From contig NZ_JAJPRF010000001.1 in assembly GCF_021206925.1 (NCBI RefSeq), positions 62,001-126,000 of the forward strand: DNA of 64,000 bases. The letters run 5' to 3'. Numbering within the stretch: the first letter of the stretch is position 1; every line of letters starts with the position of its first letter. Shown piece after piece: positions 1 to 8,445 of this stretch. This DNA comes from Rhodoflexus caldus. GTDB taxonomy: Bacteria; Bacteroidota; Bacteroidia; Cytophagales; Thermoflexibacteraceae. The notes under the pieces were generated by a model. It saw nothing but the letters and a program-made list of their open reading frames with translations. It had not been told where the DNA came from and made no database searches. The position numbers and the translations under genes were made by a program.

Positions 1-1
1 G

Positions 2-268
2 GGCAATGTGCGCGAGTTGCAACATGCCGTTGAGCGTGCCATTATCATGAGCGATGAAGATGAGTTACAGGCCGGGGACTTCCTGTTTCTGCTGCAAAAA
101 AGCGAAAGCGCCGAGTTGGATATTGACGACTACAATCTGGAAAATGTGGAAAAGTTGGTCATACAAAAAGCCATCAGCAAACATGCGGGCAATATATCCA
201 AAGCAGCCAAAGCACTGGGGCTTACCCGCGCCTCACTCTATCGCCGTTTGGAAAAACACGGCCTTTAA
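2..268 (+). CDS. Sigma-54-dependent response regulator, C-terminal end (partial)
   Basis: This is the tail of an NtrC-type activator whose receiver and most of its AAA+ domain lie before the window. The frame is open from base 2 and begins with GNVRELQ, the conserved end of the sigma-54 interaction/AAA+ module. The last 45 or so residues form a Fis-type helix-turn-helix: LVIQKAISKHAGNISKAAKA leads into the recognition helix ending TRASLYRRLEKHGL. Proteins of this family bind enhancer sites and use ATP hydrolysis to open sigma-54 RNA polymerase complexes. The target genes cannot be seen. It ends shortly before a strong hairpin. The family call is firm; the partner kinase is unknown. Confidence 0.9.
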   Translation, partial: GNVRELQHAVERAIIMSDEDELQAGDFLFLLQKSESAELDIDDYNLENVEKLVIQKAISKHAGNISKAAKALGLTRASLYRRLEKHGL

Positions 269-321
269 GCAGGGGTAGCTTATCCCCTAAAATTTAGGCC
301 GATGATAGCAGTTATAAATAC

Positions 322-360
322 ATAAATCCCGACAGATTTTGCCAATCCGTCGGGATTTAT
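322..360 (+). terminator. Hairpin after the response regulator, probable terminator
   Basis: ATAAATCCCGAC (322-333) pairs with GTCGGGATTTAT (349-360), with a further GATT/AATC pairing inside. It lies 54 bases after the stop codon. A long T tract is absent, so termination is inferred from position and from the many related CCCGAC...GTCGGG hairpins that end genes elsewhere in the window. Confidence 0.6.
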
Positions 361-433
361 TGTGCTTATTATCAACGTTTGAGCTGTTTTTATTCACATT
401 CGCGCGGTTGGCATAGCGGAAGGATAAATCCTA

Positions 434-1573
434 CTATAAACGGCGCGTTACTTTTTCCATCATTTGCTTTTTCCATTCGCCGAAGGTGCCTGCCAAAATA
501 TGCTGCCGTGCCTGCCCGACCAGCCACAGGTAAAAGCTGAGGTTTTGCAAACTTGCAATTTGCCCGCCCAGCAGTTCGCCTGCCACAATCAGGTGGCGCA
601 AATAGGCTTTGCTGTAAAAAGTATTCACATAGCCGCCCACTTGCGGGTCAAGCGGCGAAAAATCGCTTTTCCATTTTTCGTTTTTGATATTGATTATGCC
701 TTCGGAAGTGAACAACATGCCGTTGCGTCCGTTGCGGGTAGGCATTACGCAATCAAACATATCCACACCCAGCGCGATACACTCCAAAATATTGGCAGGC
801 GTGCCCACGCCCATCAGGTAGCGGGGTTTATTTTTAGGTAGAATTTCGCAGACCAAGCCCGTCATTTCATACATCTGCTCTGCCGGTTCACCAACAGAAA
901 GTCCGCCTATGGCGTTGCCTTCGCGGTCTAAGGAAGCGACTTCTTCGGCAGAGGCTTTGCGCAGGTCTTTAAAAACACTCCCCTGCAAAATGGGGAAAAG
1001 TGTTTGGTCGTAGCCGTAGCGCGGCTCGGTGCTATCAAAGCGTTTGATGCAGCGGCGCAGCCAGCGATGTGTCAGCTCCATTGATTTTTTGGCATAGCTG
1101 TACTCGCAAGGGTAAGGCGGGCACTCATCAAAAGCCATGATGATATCCGCACCAATGATGCGTTGAATATCCATCACCTTTTCGGGCGTAAACAGGTGCT
1201 TCGAGCCGTCAATGTGCGATTGAAACATGGCACCTTCTTCGTTCAACTTGCGGCGTTCGGAAAGCGAAAAAACCTGATAGCCGCCGCTGTCGGTCAAAAT
1301 GGGTTTGTTCCAACCGTTGAATTTGTGCAGACCGCCTGCCTGTTCTAAAATAGAAAGCCCGGGACGCAGGTAGAGATGGTAGGTATTTCCTAAAATAATT
1401 TGCGCCTTTACGTCCTGTTCAAGTTCGCGGGTGTGAACCGCTTTCACGGTTGCCACTGTTCCTACGGGCATAAAAATAGGGGTTTGAATGGTGCCGTGGT
1501 CGGTTGTAATTTCCCCGGCACGGGCGGCGGTGGCGGTATCGGTTGCCTGTAATTGAAAAGAAAGGCGTGGCAT
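434..1573 (-). CDS. tgt: Queuine tRNA-ribosyltransferase without the usual zinc ligands
   Basis: Tgt swaps the wobble guanine of tRNA Asp, Asn, His and Tyr for the queuosine precursor preQ1. The 379-residue length is normal. The base-binding motif TDSGGYQVFSLS (catalytic Asp95) and the nucleophile region VDMFDCVMPTRNGRNG (Asp274) are intact. The C-terminal CxCxxC zinc motif of the E. coli enzyme should fall near residues 312-317, but the sequence there is QVGGYV, and the downstream His ligand is replaced by Gln in SLQNLSFY. I recall similar loss in other Bacteroidota Tgt proteins, so this may be a lineage trait and not decay. The gene stands alone on the minus strand and starts at the ATG giving MPRLSFQL. 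Confidence 0.95.
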   Translation of the reverse strand: MPRLSFQLQATDTATAARAGEITTDHGTIQTPIFMPVGTVATVKAVHTRELEQDVKAQIILGNTYHLYLRPGLSILEQAGGLHKFNGWNKPILTDSGGYQVFSLSERRKLNEEGAMFQSHIDGSKHLFTPEKVMDIQRIIGADIIMAFDECPPYPCEYSYAKKSMELTHRWLRRCIKRFDSTEPRYGYDQTLFPILQGSVFKDLRKASAEEVASLDREGNAIGGLSVGEPAEQMYEMTGLVCEILPKNKPRYLMGVGTPANILECIALGVDMFDCVMPTRNGRNGMLFTSEGIINIKNEKWKSDFSPLDPQVGGYVNTFYSKAYLRHLIVAGELLGGQIASLQNLSFYLWLVGQARQHILAGTFGEWKKQMMEKVTRRL

Positions 1574-1760
1574 GGGCGTTTAACAAAAATAAGGTGCAAA
1601 TATCCTTTGAAATTCGGAAATCCGCACCTTTGCAAGATGCCTTTGCACGTTGCCGACAATCGCGGAGTTTGGCAATTTTTTAAATCCGAATCCCGAAATC
1701 CCAAATCCGCACTCCGAAAGGTCGGTTTGTTTTGCTTGATTATTGAGTCGGTATCGGCAC

Positions 1761-1790
1761 AAAAAAAGGTTGCTGCTTGGGGCAACAACC
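1761..1790 (-). terminator. Rho-independent terminator for the secreted protein gene
   Basis: Read on the minus strand, GGTTGTTG, a short loop and CAGCAACC form a hairpin (1768-1790), followed by seven T residues (1761-1767). It lies 28 bases after the stop codon of the minus-strand gene that ends at 1818. Confidence 0.75.
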
Positions 1791-1817
1791 TACGGTTATA
1801 CGACCAATCGGTACGAA

Positions 1818-2324
1818 TTACTTTTTGGCTTTCTGGGCTGCCAACATTTCGTTGTATGCTTTCAGTTGGTCGCCTTTCAGCACTTTTTTAATAGCTTCCT
1901 CAAAGGTTGTTTTCAAGCGCTCGGGCATGGCTTTCAGGTCTTCCTGCTTTTCCTTTAAGGTTTCACTTCTCTTGGCAAGAGCTGCTTTCTCTGCATTGAT
2001 TTGCTCGGCTTCCTCATCGCTGGCAGCTACTTTTTCGTTGAGTTCGGCTGCTTTGGCTTTAATCTCTTCTGCTTCTTTGGCGATTTCTGCTTTAATCATT
2101 GGGATGCTGTCCGAGCCGATTTCATAGGCTATGCGGGCATCGGTCATCTCTTTCTTCTGGGCAGCGGTGAGTTTTTTGGCTGCATCGGTAATTTTGGAAT
2201 CAATGTACTTAATCACCGGCTCAATTTTTTTCTTGGCTCGGGCTTCCGGAGTTTCGGTTTGTGCATAGCACAAGGCAAAAGCAAACAGCGAAAATAAGAG
2301 GGTGAGGCTCAGTTTTTTCTTCAT
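1818..2324 (-). CDS. Secreted lysine/glutamate-rich coiled-coil protein, unknown function
   Basis: A 168-residue protein with a clear signal peptide (MKKKLSLTLLFSLFAFALCYAQ, cut near residue 22), which predicts a periplasmic location. The mature part is highly charged and rich in Ala, Lys and Glu. It has long stretches without Pro or Gly, consistent with a helical bundle or coiled coil, and it recalls small secreted Bacteroidota proteins with Spy/LTXXQ-like helices. No catalytic motif is visible. It has its own terminator and no operon partner. I do not recognise a named family, and a periplasmic chaperone-like role is only a guess. Confidence 0.8.
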   Translation of the reverse strand: MKKKLSLTLLFSLFAFALCYAQTETPEARAKKKIEPVIKYIDSKITDAAKKLTAAQKKEMTDARIAYEIGSDSIPMIKAEIAKEAEEIKAKAAELNEKVAASDEEAEQINAEKAALAKRSETLKEKQEDLKAMPERLKTTFEEAIKKVLKGDQLKAYNEMLAAQKAKK

Positions 2325-2432
2325 AAAAAAGCTAATTTTAAAGAATGGATATGCTGCAATTTATGCGAAGGCAACGAAAATTGCACCTGCATCTTTGTTA
2401 ATCTTTACAAAAATAAAACCAAAAGCTGCCGC

Positions 2433-3614
2433 ATGTTAGCACAAATTCAATATTTAGCCCAATCTGTTGCAGAACGGGTAATCGGTCATCGCCGTCATCT
2501 CCATGCATATCCCGAACTGTCGTTCCATGAGTTTCAAACAGCAGCATATATTGCCAATGAACTGAAAAACATAGGCTTATCGCCACAGCCGATGGCAAAA
2601 ACGGGTGTGGTGGCGCTGATAGAAGGCCGCAATCCCGACAAGAAAACTGTGGCACTGCGCGCAGACATTGACGCACTGCCCATTAAAGAAGCCAACGACG
2701 TGCCTTATAAATCTACGCGAGAGGGAGTAATGCACGCTTGCGGCCACGATGCCCACACAGCCTCTTTGCTCGGCGTAGCGCACATCTTGCACCAACTGCG
2801 CCATGAATTTGAAGGAACGGTCAAACTGATTTTTCAGCCCGGCGAAGAAAAAATTCCCGGTGGGGCTTCTCTGATGATTCAAGAAGGCGTGCTGCAAAAC
2901 CCTGCACCTTCGCACATCATCGGGCAGCACGTGATGCCGCAACTGCCGGTGGGCAAAATCGGTTTCCGCGAAGGCATGTACATGGCAAGTACCGATGAGT
3001 TGTACATTCGCATTATCGGCAAAGGCGGCCATGCAGCCATGCCCGACCGCCTGATTGACCCTGTGTATATGGCGGCACATCTGGTGGTGAGTTTGCAGCA
3101 GGTAGTCAGCCGCATGGCACCGCCGCGCATTCCTTCGGTGCTTTCTATCGGGCGTTTCATTGCGGAAGGCGTAACCAATGTTATCCCCAATGAGGTGCTG
3201 ATGCAAGGCACTTTCCGCACAATGAACGAAGAGTGGCGCGAAGAGGCGCACCAACGCATCCGCAAACTTGCCACCGAATTGGTGAGCAGCATGGGCGGCG
3301 TTTGCGAAATAGAAATTCGCAAGGGCTACCCCTACCTGACCAACGACCCCGAACTGACCGCAAGGATGCGCCAAGCCGCACAAACCTATGTGGGCGAAGA
3401 AAATGTGGTAGAGTTAGACCTTTGGATGGCAGGGGAAGATTTTGCCTACTATGCACAAGAAATCCCCGGCTGTTTTTATCGCCTCGGCACCCGCAACGAA
3501 GCACGCGGCATCGTTTCGGGCGTACATACCCCCACGTTTGATATCGACGAATCGTCGCTGGCCATCGGCTGCGGCCTAATGAGCTGGCTGGCTGTGGAAG
3601 AACTCAGGCAGTAG
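2433..3614 (+). CDS. M20D-family amidohydrolase (N-acyl amino acid amidohydrolase/carboxypeptidase)
   Basis: A 393-residue cytoplasmic metallo-amidohydrolase of the hippurate hydrolase/IAA-amino-acid hydrolase group, which removes acyl groups from N-acylated amino acids or dipeptides. Visible signatures are HRRHLHAYPELSF at the N terminus, RADIDALPIKE (about 76-86), the metal motif HACGHDAH (101-108, Cys103 and His105), FQPGEE with the catalytic Glu, a His in GQHV, and the last ligand in GVHTPTFD. The dimerisation domain sits between about 185 and 290. The start is the first ATG in frame; upstream bases are A/T rich without a Shine-Dalgarno sequence. The exact substrate cannot be deduced. Confidence 0.92.
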   Translation: MLAQIQYLAQSVAERVIGHRRHLHAYPELSFHEFQTAAYIANELKNIGLSPQPMAKTGVVALIEGRNPDKKTVALRADIDALPIKEANDVPYKSTREGVMHACGHDAHTASLLGVAHILHQLRHEFEGTVKLIFQPGEEKIPGGASLMIQEGVLQNPAPSHIIGQHVMPQLPVGKIGFREGMYMASTDELYIRIIGKGGHAAMPDRLIDPVYMAAHLVVSLQQVVSRMAPPRIPSVLSIGRFIAEGVTNVIPNEVLMQGTFRTMNEEWREEAHQRIRKLATELVSSMGGVCEIEIRKGYPYLTNDPELTARMRQAAQTYVGEENVVELDLWMAGEDFAYYAQEIPGCFYRLGTRNEARGIVSGVHTPTFDIDESSLAIGCGLMSWLAVEELRQ

Positions 3615-3632
3615 CACAACTTTCGGCATCAT

Positions 3633-3735
3633 TATACGCAAACCTGACAGGTTTAAAAGACCTGTCAGGTTTTAAACACCTGTTTTTCATAGATTTACAC
3701 AAAGCATTTTTGCAAACCACTTCTGCTTTCATATA
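3633..3735 (+). repeat. Dispersed ~104-bp element, copy A
   Basis: The element starts TATACGCAAACC and ends in ATATA. It carries the hairpin AACCTGACAGG...CCTGTCAGGTT near its left end, then CACCTGTTTTTCATAGATTT, ACACAAAGCATTTTTGCAAACCAC and a T-rich right end. The same order of blocks recurs at 36763-36865 (minus), 42663-42766 and 58128-58235. It fills the space between the M20 gene and the RelE-like gene. It encodes no protein and has no transposase, so it resembles a REP- or MITE-like element. Confidence 0.8.
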
Positions 3736-3776
3736 TCAAATTTGTAAAGCAAACTTTCAAACAAAAAGATGCGCAT

Positions 3777-4172
3777 ATGCTGGATGATATGCCCGACAAA
3801 TGGAATTGTAATATTTGGTTTAAAAAAAGTTTTCAGGAAGAAGCCGAAGCGCTGTCAAAAGACTACCCGTCTTTACACGCCACACTAAAAAATTTGCAGG
3901 AGGTATTGGAAATAAGTCCCTACATGGGCGAGCCATTGGGCGATGACTTGTGCATCATTCCCTTGAAACTTCGGCATGTCGGCAGCGGCCAAGAGAACTT
4001 GTTACACGTGATTACCTATGTGTTTGAGTTGGTATTCCCACTTGGCAAAAAGGCCGACGAAGGGAGTATCTGGGTGCTAATGCTGGCTATTTACGACACC
4101 TCGACAATGCCTGAAGAAGAGTTTGAAAAACTCATAGAAAAACTTCTGAACAGCCTATCCAATATCCGATAG
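3777..4172 (+). CDS. RelE/HigB-like toxin homologue without an adjacent antitoxin
   Basis: A 131-residue protein. The order of features (WFKKSFQEEAEALSKDYPSL, then SPYMGEPLGDD, then a strand giving IIPLKLRHVGSG, then HVITYVFEL and VLMLAIYDTS) follows the RelE/ParE-type fold common in Bacteroidota, whose members cut mRNA on the ribosome or act on gyrase. It is longer than the usual 85-110 residues. The second ATG (MPDKWN) four codons in is an alternative start. No antitoxin-sized gene lies beside it on either strand: a repeat element precedes it and acs follows after 91 bases. It may be a domesticated or inactive orphan. The family is inferred from pattern, not alignment. Confidence 0.55.
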   Translation: MLDDMPDKWNCNIWFKKSFQEEAEALSKDYPSLHATLKNLQEVLEISPYMGEPLGDDLCIIPLKLRHVGSGQENLLHVITYVFELVFPLGKKADEGSIWVLMLAIYDTSTMPEEEFEKLIEKLLNSLSNIR

Positions 4173-4263
4173 AAGTTCTGAATAACTTTTGCTAACTTAC
4201 CACACATGCGAATAACAGCCACGCTATCTTAATTTTTTGTCTTCAAGCCTTTATTAAACGAAA

Positions 4264-6174
4264 ATGAAACGCATTCACAACTTCGAAGAGTACCTGCATC
4301 AGTACCGCGCAAGTGTTGAGAATCCTGAGCAGTTTTGGGCAGAGGTAGCCCAAAGTTTCCACTGGCGCAAACCTTGGGACAAAGTTTTGGACTGGAGTTT
4401 TGAGGATTATTATGCCCAATGGTTCATCGGCGGCAAGCTCAATATCTGTGAAAATGCCTTAGACCGCCATTTGCCCGAGCGCGCTCATCAGACCGCCATT
4501 ATTTGGGAGGCCAATGCCCCCGCACAACCCGCTGTAATGCTTTCTTATCAGGAACTGTACGAACAGGTTTGCCGCTTTGCCAACGTGCTGAAAGCCAATG
4601 GTGTACAAAAAGGCGACCGCGTGTGTATCTACATGCCGATGATTCCCGAGGTAGCCGTTGCCATGTTGGCTTGTGCGCGAATCGGGGCGGTGCACTCGGT
4701 CGTATTTGCGGGCTTCTCGGCGCAGTCGTTGGCAGACCGCATTTTGGATGCGGACTGCAAAGTGGTTATTACTTCCGATGTGGGCGAGCGCGGTGCCAAA
4801 CAAATCGGTATCAAAGAAATTGTGGATGAAGCACTGACCCAATGCCCGAATGTACGGCGCTGTATTGTTTTTAAAAAGGGCACGCAATCGGTTGCCATGA
4901 CCGCAGGTCGCGACGTTTGGTGGCAGGATGAAATCGCAAAAGCAGATGCGCACTGCCCCGCCGAGGAGATGGATGCGGAAGACATGCTGTTTATTCTCTA
5001 CACATCGGGCAGCACGGGTAAGCCCAAAGGCGTGGTGCATACTTGCGGCGGTTATATGGTCTATACGGCTTACACGTTTCAAAATGTGTTTCAATACCGC
5101 GAGGGCGAGGTTTACTGGTGTACGGCTGATGTGGGCTGGATTACGGGACACTCCTACATCATTTACGGGCCGCTGCTTTCCGGCGCTACCACGCTCATGT
5201 TCGAGGGTATCCCAACCTACCCAGATGCCGGGCGATTCTGGCAGGTTTGCGAAAAACACGAGGTCAATATTTTCTACACCGCCCCAACGGCTATTCGTTC
5301 GCTGATGAGTTTCGGCGAAGCCATCCCGAGTCAATACAACTTGGCCTCGTTGCGAGTTATCGGTTCGGTGGGTGAGCCTATCAACGAGGAAGCATGGCAT
5401 TGGTATCATGAATACGTAGGCAAAGGCCGCTGCCCGATTGTGGATACGTGGTGGCAAACCGAAACAGGCGGCATGATGATTTCGCCGCTGGCAGGCATTA
5501 CCGTACAAAAACCGACTTATGCTACGCTGCCGCTGCCGGGCGTTCAGCCGATTTTGGTGGATGACAAAGGCAATGAAATACAAGGCAACCCTGCGGAAGG
5601 CAACCTCTGCATTCGCTTCCCATGGCCGAGTATGCTGCGCACCACCTTCGGCGACCACGAACGCTGCAAACAGACGTATTTCAGCACCTACAAAGGATTG
5701 TATTTTACAGGCGATGGCTGCCGCCGCGATGAGGACGGCTACTACCGCATCACAGGCCGCGTAGATGATGTTATCAACGTTTCGGGACACCGCATAGGCA
5801 CGGCGGAAGTAGAAAATGCCATCAACGAGCATCCGTTTGTGGTAGAAAGCGCCGTAGTAGGCTATCCGCACGACATCAAAGGTCAGGGTATTTATGCCTT
5901 CGTCATTTGCTCCGATACGCCGCCTGATATGGAGCTTTTCCGCATGGCGGTACATCGCGAAGTTACGCGCGTCATTGGCCCCATAGCCAAACCCGATGTA
6001 ATTCAGGTGGTGGACGGGCTGCCCAAAACCCGTTCCGGCAAAATTATGCGCCGCATCTTGCGAAAAATAGCCGAAGGCGACACCTCCAATTTGGGTGATA
6101 CTTCTACGCTGTTAGACCCCGGTGTGGTGGACAGAATCAAGGCAGGAGCCGCTGCACTGCGAGAAAAGGTATAA
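4264..6174 (+). CDS. acs: Acetyl-coenzyme A synthetase
   Basis: This enzyme activates acetate with ATP and CoA through acetyl-AMP, feeding the TCA cycle and lipid synthesis in the cytoplasm. The 636 residues match the family length. Key motifs are the P-loop-like YTSGSTGKPKG (246-256), the adenylate motif DTWWQTETGG, YFTGDGCRRDEDGYY, the hinge region GRVDDVINVSGHRIG, and PKTRSGKIMRR with catalytic Lys593, the residue acetylated by Pat enzymes in other bacteria. The gene is followed by a two-way terminator that separates it from the convergent cytochrome lipoprotein gene. No acetate transporter or propionate genes are adjacent. Confidence 0.97.
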   Translation: MKRIHNFEEYLHQYRASVENPEQFWAEVAQSFHWRKPWDKVLDWSFEDYYAQWFIGGKLNICENALDRHLPERAHQTAIIWEANAPAQPAVMLSYQELYEQVCRFANVLKANGVQKGDRVCIYMPMIPEVAVAMLACARIGAVHSVVFAGFSAQSLADRILDADCKVVITSDVGERGAKQIGIKEIVDEALTQCPNVRRCIVFKKGTQSVAMTAGRDVWWQDEIAKADAHCPAEEMDAEDMLFILYTSGSTGKPKGVVHTCGGYMVYTAYTFQNVFQYREGEVYWCTADVGWITGHSYIIYGPLLSGATTLMFEGIPTYPDAGRFWQVCEKHEVNIFYTAPTAIRSLMSFGEAIPSQYNLASLRVIGSVGEPINEEAWHWYHEYVGKGRCPIVDTWWQTETGGMMISPLAGITVQKPTYATLPLPGVQPILVDDKGNEIQGNPAEGNLCIRFPWPSMLRTTFGDHERCKQTYFSTYKGLYFTGDGCRRDEDGYYRITGRVDDVINVSGHRIGTAEVENAINEHPFVVESAVVGYPHDIKGQGIYAFVICSDTPPDMELFRMAVHREVTRVIGPIAKPDVIQVVDGLPKTRSGKIMRRILRKIAEGDTSNLGDTSTLLDPGVVDRIKAGAAALREKV

Positions 6175-6196
6175 CAGCCTTGCCGAGGCAAAAATT

Positions 6197-6237
6197 AAAA
6201 TCCCGAGAGGTTTTCAAAGCCCCCTCGGGATTTTTTT
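6197..6237. terminator. Two-way terminator between acs and the haem lipoprotein gene
   Basis: AAAATCCCGAG pairs with CTCGGGATTTT around a short loop and is flanked by A and T tracts, so it can work on both strands. It lies 22 bases after the acs stop and 7 bases from the end of the convergent gene. It belongs to the same AATCCCGA...TCGGGATT hairpin family seen after several genes here. Confidence 0.85.
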
Positions 6238-6244
6238 ACGATAA

Positions 6245-6760
6245 CTATGGCTGAGGGGTAAAATCCTGATTGGGCAGACCTGCACCTTGCGGTACTTTAA
6301 TGCGGATGATGGATTTTCCTGCTGCTTGGTGGCACTGATTGCAGGAAGTGGTCAGTTTCTCAAAAGCTGCACTGAAAGCAACAGCATCTTTTTGCTCAAC
6401 TGCTTTTTCCACGTTTTCAACTTGCGGCAATGCCATTGCCTTTATCAGTTCGGCTATTTTGATACCCTCATGTTCGGGGTGCAGTTTTTCTACATCTTCC
6501 AACGCTTCTTCCAATTCATGGGTGTAGTAAGAGGCAAGTTCCCAGTTTTTGGCAGCTCCTGCAAAATAGAGTTTGGCATGGTAAGTTTGTACTTGTACCA
6601 TAGCCCAACCTAAGTGCGGAATATACTGTGTTTTCTCTAAGGCAGCCTGTTTGGTTTTCAGGTCGGTGAGTTCGTTACGCAGCGCTGCGGATTCGTTAGA
6701 GGCAGGCTGACAGGCAGCCAGTGTTGTTACGGCTAAGAGAATGAGAATGAGTTGTTTCAT
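6245..6760 (-). CDS. Lipoprotein with a single c-type haem-binding motif
   Basis: A 171-residue protein with a lipoprotein signal (MKQLILILLAVTTLAAC, lipobox LAAC with Cys16), so it should be anchored in an envelope membrane facing the periplasm or outside. A helical region of about 100 residues is followed by CNQCH near residue 140, the covalent haem c attachment site. This architecture, with CxxCH near the end of a helical bundle, resembles cytochrome c'-like or small electron-transfer proteins. A heptad-like stretch follows the lipobox. No respiratory partner is adjacent. Haem attachment is well supported by the motif; the redox partner and reaction are unknown. Confidence 0.8.
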   Translation of the reverse strand: MKQLILILLAVTTLAACQPASNESAALRNELTDLKTKQAALEKTQYIPHLGWAMVQVQTYHAKLYFAGAAKNWELASYYTHELEEALEDVEKLHPEHEGIKIAELIKAMALPQVENVEKAVEQKDAVAFSAAFEKLTTSCNQCHQAAGKSIIRIKVPQGAGLPNQDFTPQP

Positions 6761-6841
6761 GATATACGGACGCGTAATACAGACACAATGACAGGACGCA
6801 AAATTATTGCATCAATACTCAAAATTACGGTAAGTTTCAAA

Positions 6842-6849
6842 TAGCTTTG
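6842..6849 (+). promoter_or_regulatory. Possible -7 box of the icd promoter
   Basis: TAGCTTTG exactly fits the Bacteroidota -7 consensus TAnnTTTG and lies 43 bases before the icd start. A matching TTTG at the correct -33 spacing is not evident, so the call is tentative. Confidence 0.35.
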
Positions 6850-6892
6850 CACCCAGTTGATTTTTCCATAAATAAAACCAAACTGCATAGAT

Positions 6893-8344
6893 ATGTCAAC
6901 GCAAAAAACCCCCATTACGGTAGCCTACGGTGATGGTATCGGGCCGGAAATCATGCGAGCAACGCTGGATATTATTCTGGCTGCCGGCGCTCAGATTGAA
7001 ATTGAGGAAATTGAAATCGGTGAAAAAGTTTATATGCGCGGTGTTACTGCCGGTATCGAAGACTCTGCGTGGGATTCTCTCCGCCGTACCAAGGTGTTCC
7101 TCAAAGCCCCTATCACAACTCCTCAGGGTGGCGGCTTCAAGAGTATGAACGTTACTACGCGCAAAACACTCGGTCTGTATGCCAACGTGCGTCCTTGCGT
7201 AAGCTACCATCCGTATGTAAAAACCAAGCATCCGGTAATGGACGTGGTTATCATCCGCGAAAACGAGGAAGACTTGTATGCAGGTATCGAACACCGCCAA
7301 ACCGACCAAGTATATCAGTGTCTGAAAATTATCACTCGTCCGGGTACTGAGAAAATCGTTCGCTATGCATTCGAGTATGCACGCGCCAACAACCGCAAGA
7401 AAGTTACCTGCTTCACCAAAGACAACATTATGAAACTGACCGACGGTCTGTTCCATCAGGTGTTTGACGAAATCGGTGCAGAGTATCCTGAAATTGAAAA
7501 AGAACACTGGATTGTGGACATCGGTGCAGCCAAACTGGCCGATACTCCTGAGGCTTTTGACGTAATTGTGATGCCTAACCTCTACGGCGACATCTTGTCT
7601 GACGTAGCGGCTCAAATCACGGGTTCGGTAGGTCTGGCAGGTTCTGCCAACATCGGCGACCAGTGCGCAATGTTTGAGGCCATTCACGGCTCTGCACCTC
7701 GCCGCGCCGGACAAAACTTGGCCAACCCTTCCGGTCTGTTGCTGGGTGCAGTGCTGATGTTGAACCACATCGGCCAGAACGACGTGGCAACCAAAGTACA
7801 CAACGCATGGTTGAAGACTATTGAAGACGGTATCCATACGTACGATATCTACAAAGAAGACGTAAGCAAAGAAAAAGTCGGCACCAAAGAATTTGCACAA
7901 GCCGTTATCGCGCGTCTGGGTCAAAAACCTTCTTCACTGAAAGCTGTGGATTATGGCGACCCTCGTCCGGTAGAGTTGAAGCCTTTCGTATTCCGTCCGC
8001 ATACACCTGCCAAGAAAGAAACCGTAGGCGTGGACGTATTCATCAACTTTGAGGGCTCTCCTAATGCCATTGGCGATAAGTTGAGAACTTGCGATACAGA
8101 CCGCCTGAAATTGGTAGTTATCAGCAACCGCGGCGTGAAAGTATATCCCGACGGTCTGCCTGAAACCTTCTGCACCGACCACTGGCGCTGCCGCTTTGAA
8201 AGCCCTGACCACAGCCCGATTTCACACAACGACATTATTGACCTGTTGGTGAGAGTAAAAGATGCCGGTTTTGACTTCATCAAAACTGAGAACCTCTGCT
8301 ACTTTGACGGCCAAAAAGGCTACTCTTTGGCACAGGGTCAATAA
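6893..8344 (+). CDS. icd: NADP-type isocitrate dehydrogenase, long form with C-terminal extension
   Basis: The enzyme oxidatively decarboxylates isocitrate to 2-oxoglutarate in the TCA cycle. The N-terminal part has the isocitrate/isopropylmalate dehydrogenase signatures: YGDGIGPEI, a substrate region with SMNVTTRKTLGLYANVRP, IIRENEEDLYAGIEHR, and the metal site NLYGDILSDVAAQITGSVGL. At 483 residues it is about 150 longer than the minimal family. Residues from about 345 on form an extra domain (from PFVFRPHTP to the end), as in the Thermus and Rickettsia enzymes. Cofactor choice is inferred from subgroup. It is monocistronic, with a strong terminator after it. Confidence 0.94.
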   Translation: MSTQKTPITVAYGDGIGPEIMRATLDIILAAGAQIEIEEIEIGEKVYMRGVTAGIEDSAWDSLRRTKVFLKAPITTPQGGGFKSMNVTTRKTLGLYANVRPCVSYHPYVKTKHPVMDVVIIRENEEDLYAGIEHRQTDQVYQCLKIITRPGTEKIVRYAFEYARANNRKKVTCFTKDNIMKLTDGLFHQVFDEIGAEYPEIEKEHWIVDIGAAKLADTPEAFDVIVMPNLYGDILSDVAAQITGSVGLAGSANIGDQCAMFEAIHGSAPRRAGQNLANPSGLLLGAVLMLNHIGQNDVATKVHNAWLKTIEDGIHTYDIYKEDVSKEKVGTKEFAQAVIARLGQKPSSLKAVDYGDPRPVELKPFVFRPHTPAKKETVGVDVFINFEGSPNAIGDKLRTCDTDRLKLVVISNRGVKVYPDGLPETFCTDHWRCRFESPDHSPISHNDIIDLLVRVKDAGFDFIKTENLCYFDGQKGYSLAQGQ

Positions 8345-8374
8345 TCGGCTTTGTAAGTGCTTGATAAAAAGTGT

Positions 8375-8413
8375 AATTCCGACAGGTTTTCAAAGCCTGT
8401 CGGAATTTTTTTG
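8375..8413 (+). terminator. Rho-independent terminator after icd
   Basis: AATTCCGACAGG pairs with CCTGTCGGAATT and is followed by a run of T, 31 bases after the icd stop. Its stem differs from the neighbouring AATCCCGACAGG hairpins by a paired change (C to T with G to A), so the stem is maintained while the sequence drifts. Confidence 0.9.
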
Positions 8414-8445
8414 CTTATTTACCGCATTTCTGATTGAACAACACC

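Noticed and set aside
1553-1891. Plus-strand frames between tgt and the secreted protein gene
   Set aside because: They overlap the start of tgt and the terminator and have no plausible domain; non-coding is more likely.
4459-5955. A 498-codon open frame on the minus strand within acs
   Set aside because: It is antisense to a well-supported gene, has no recognisable domains and is rich in Arg, His and Ala as expected for the complement of GC-biased coding sequence.
6896-7924. A 342-codon minus-strand frame within icd
   Set aside because: It is antisense to icd and its composition is typical of a shadow frame.
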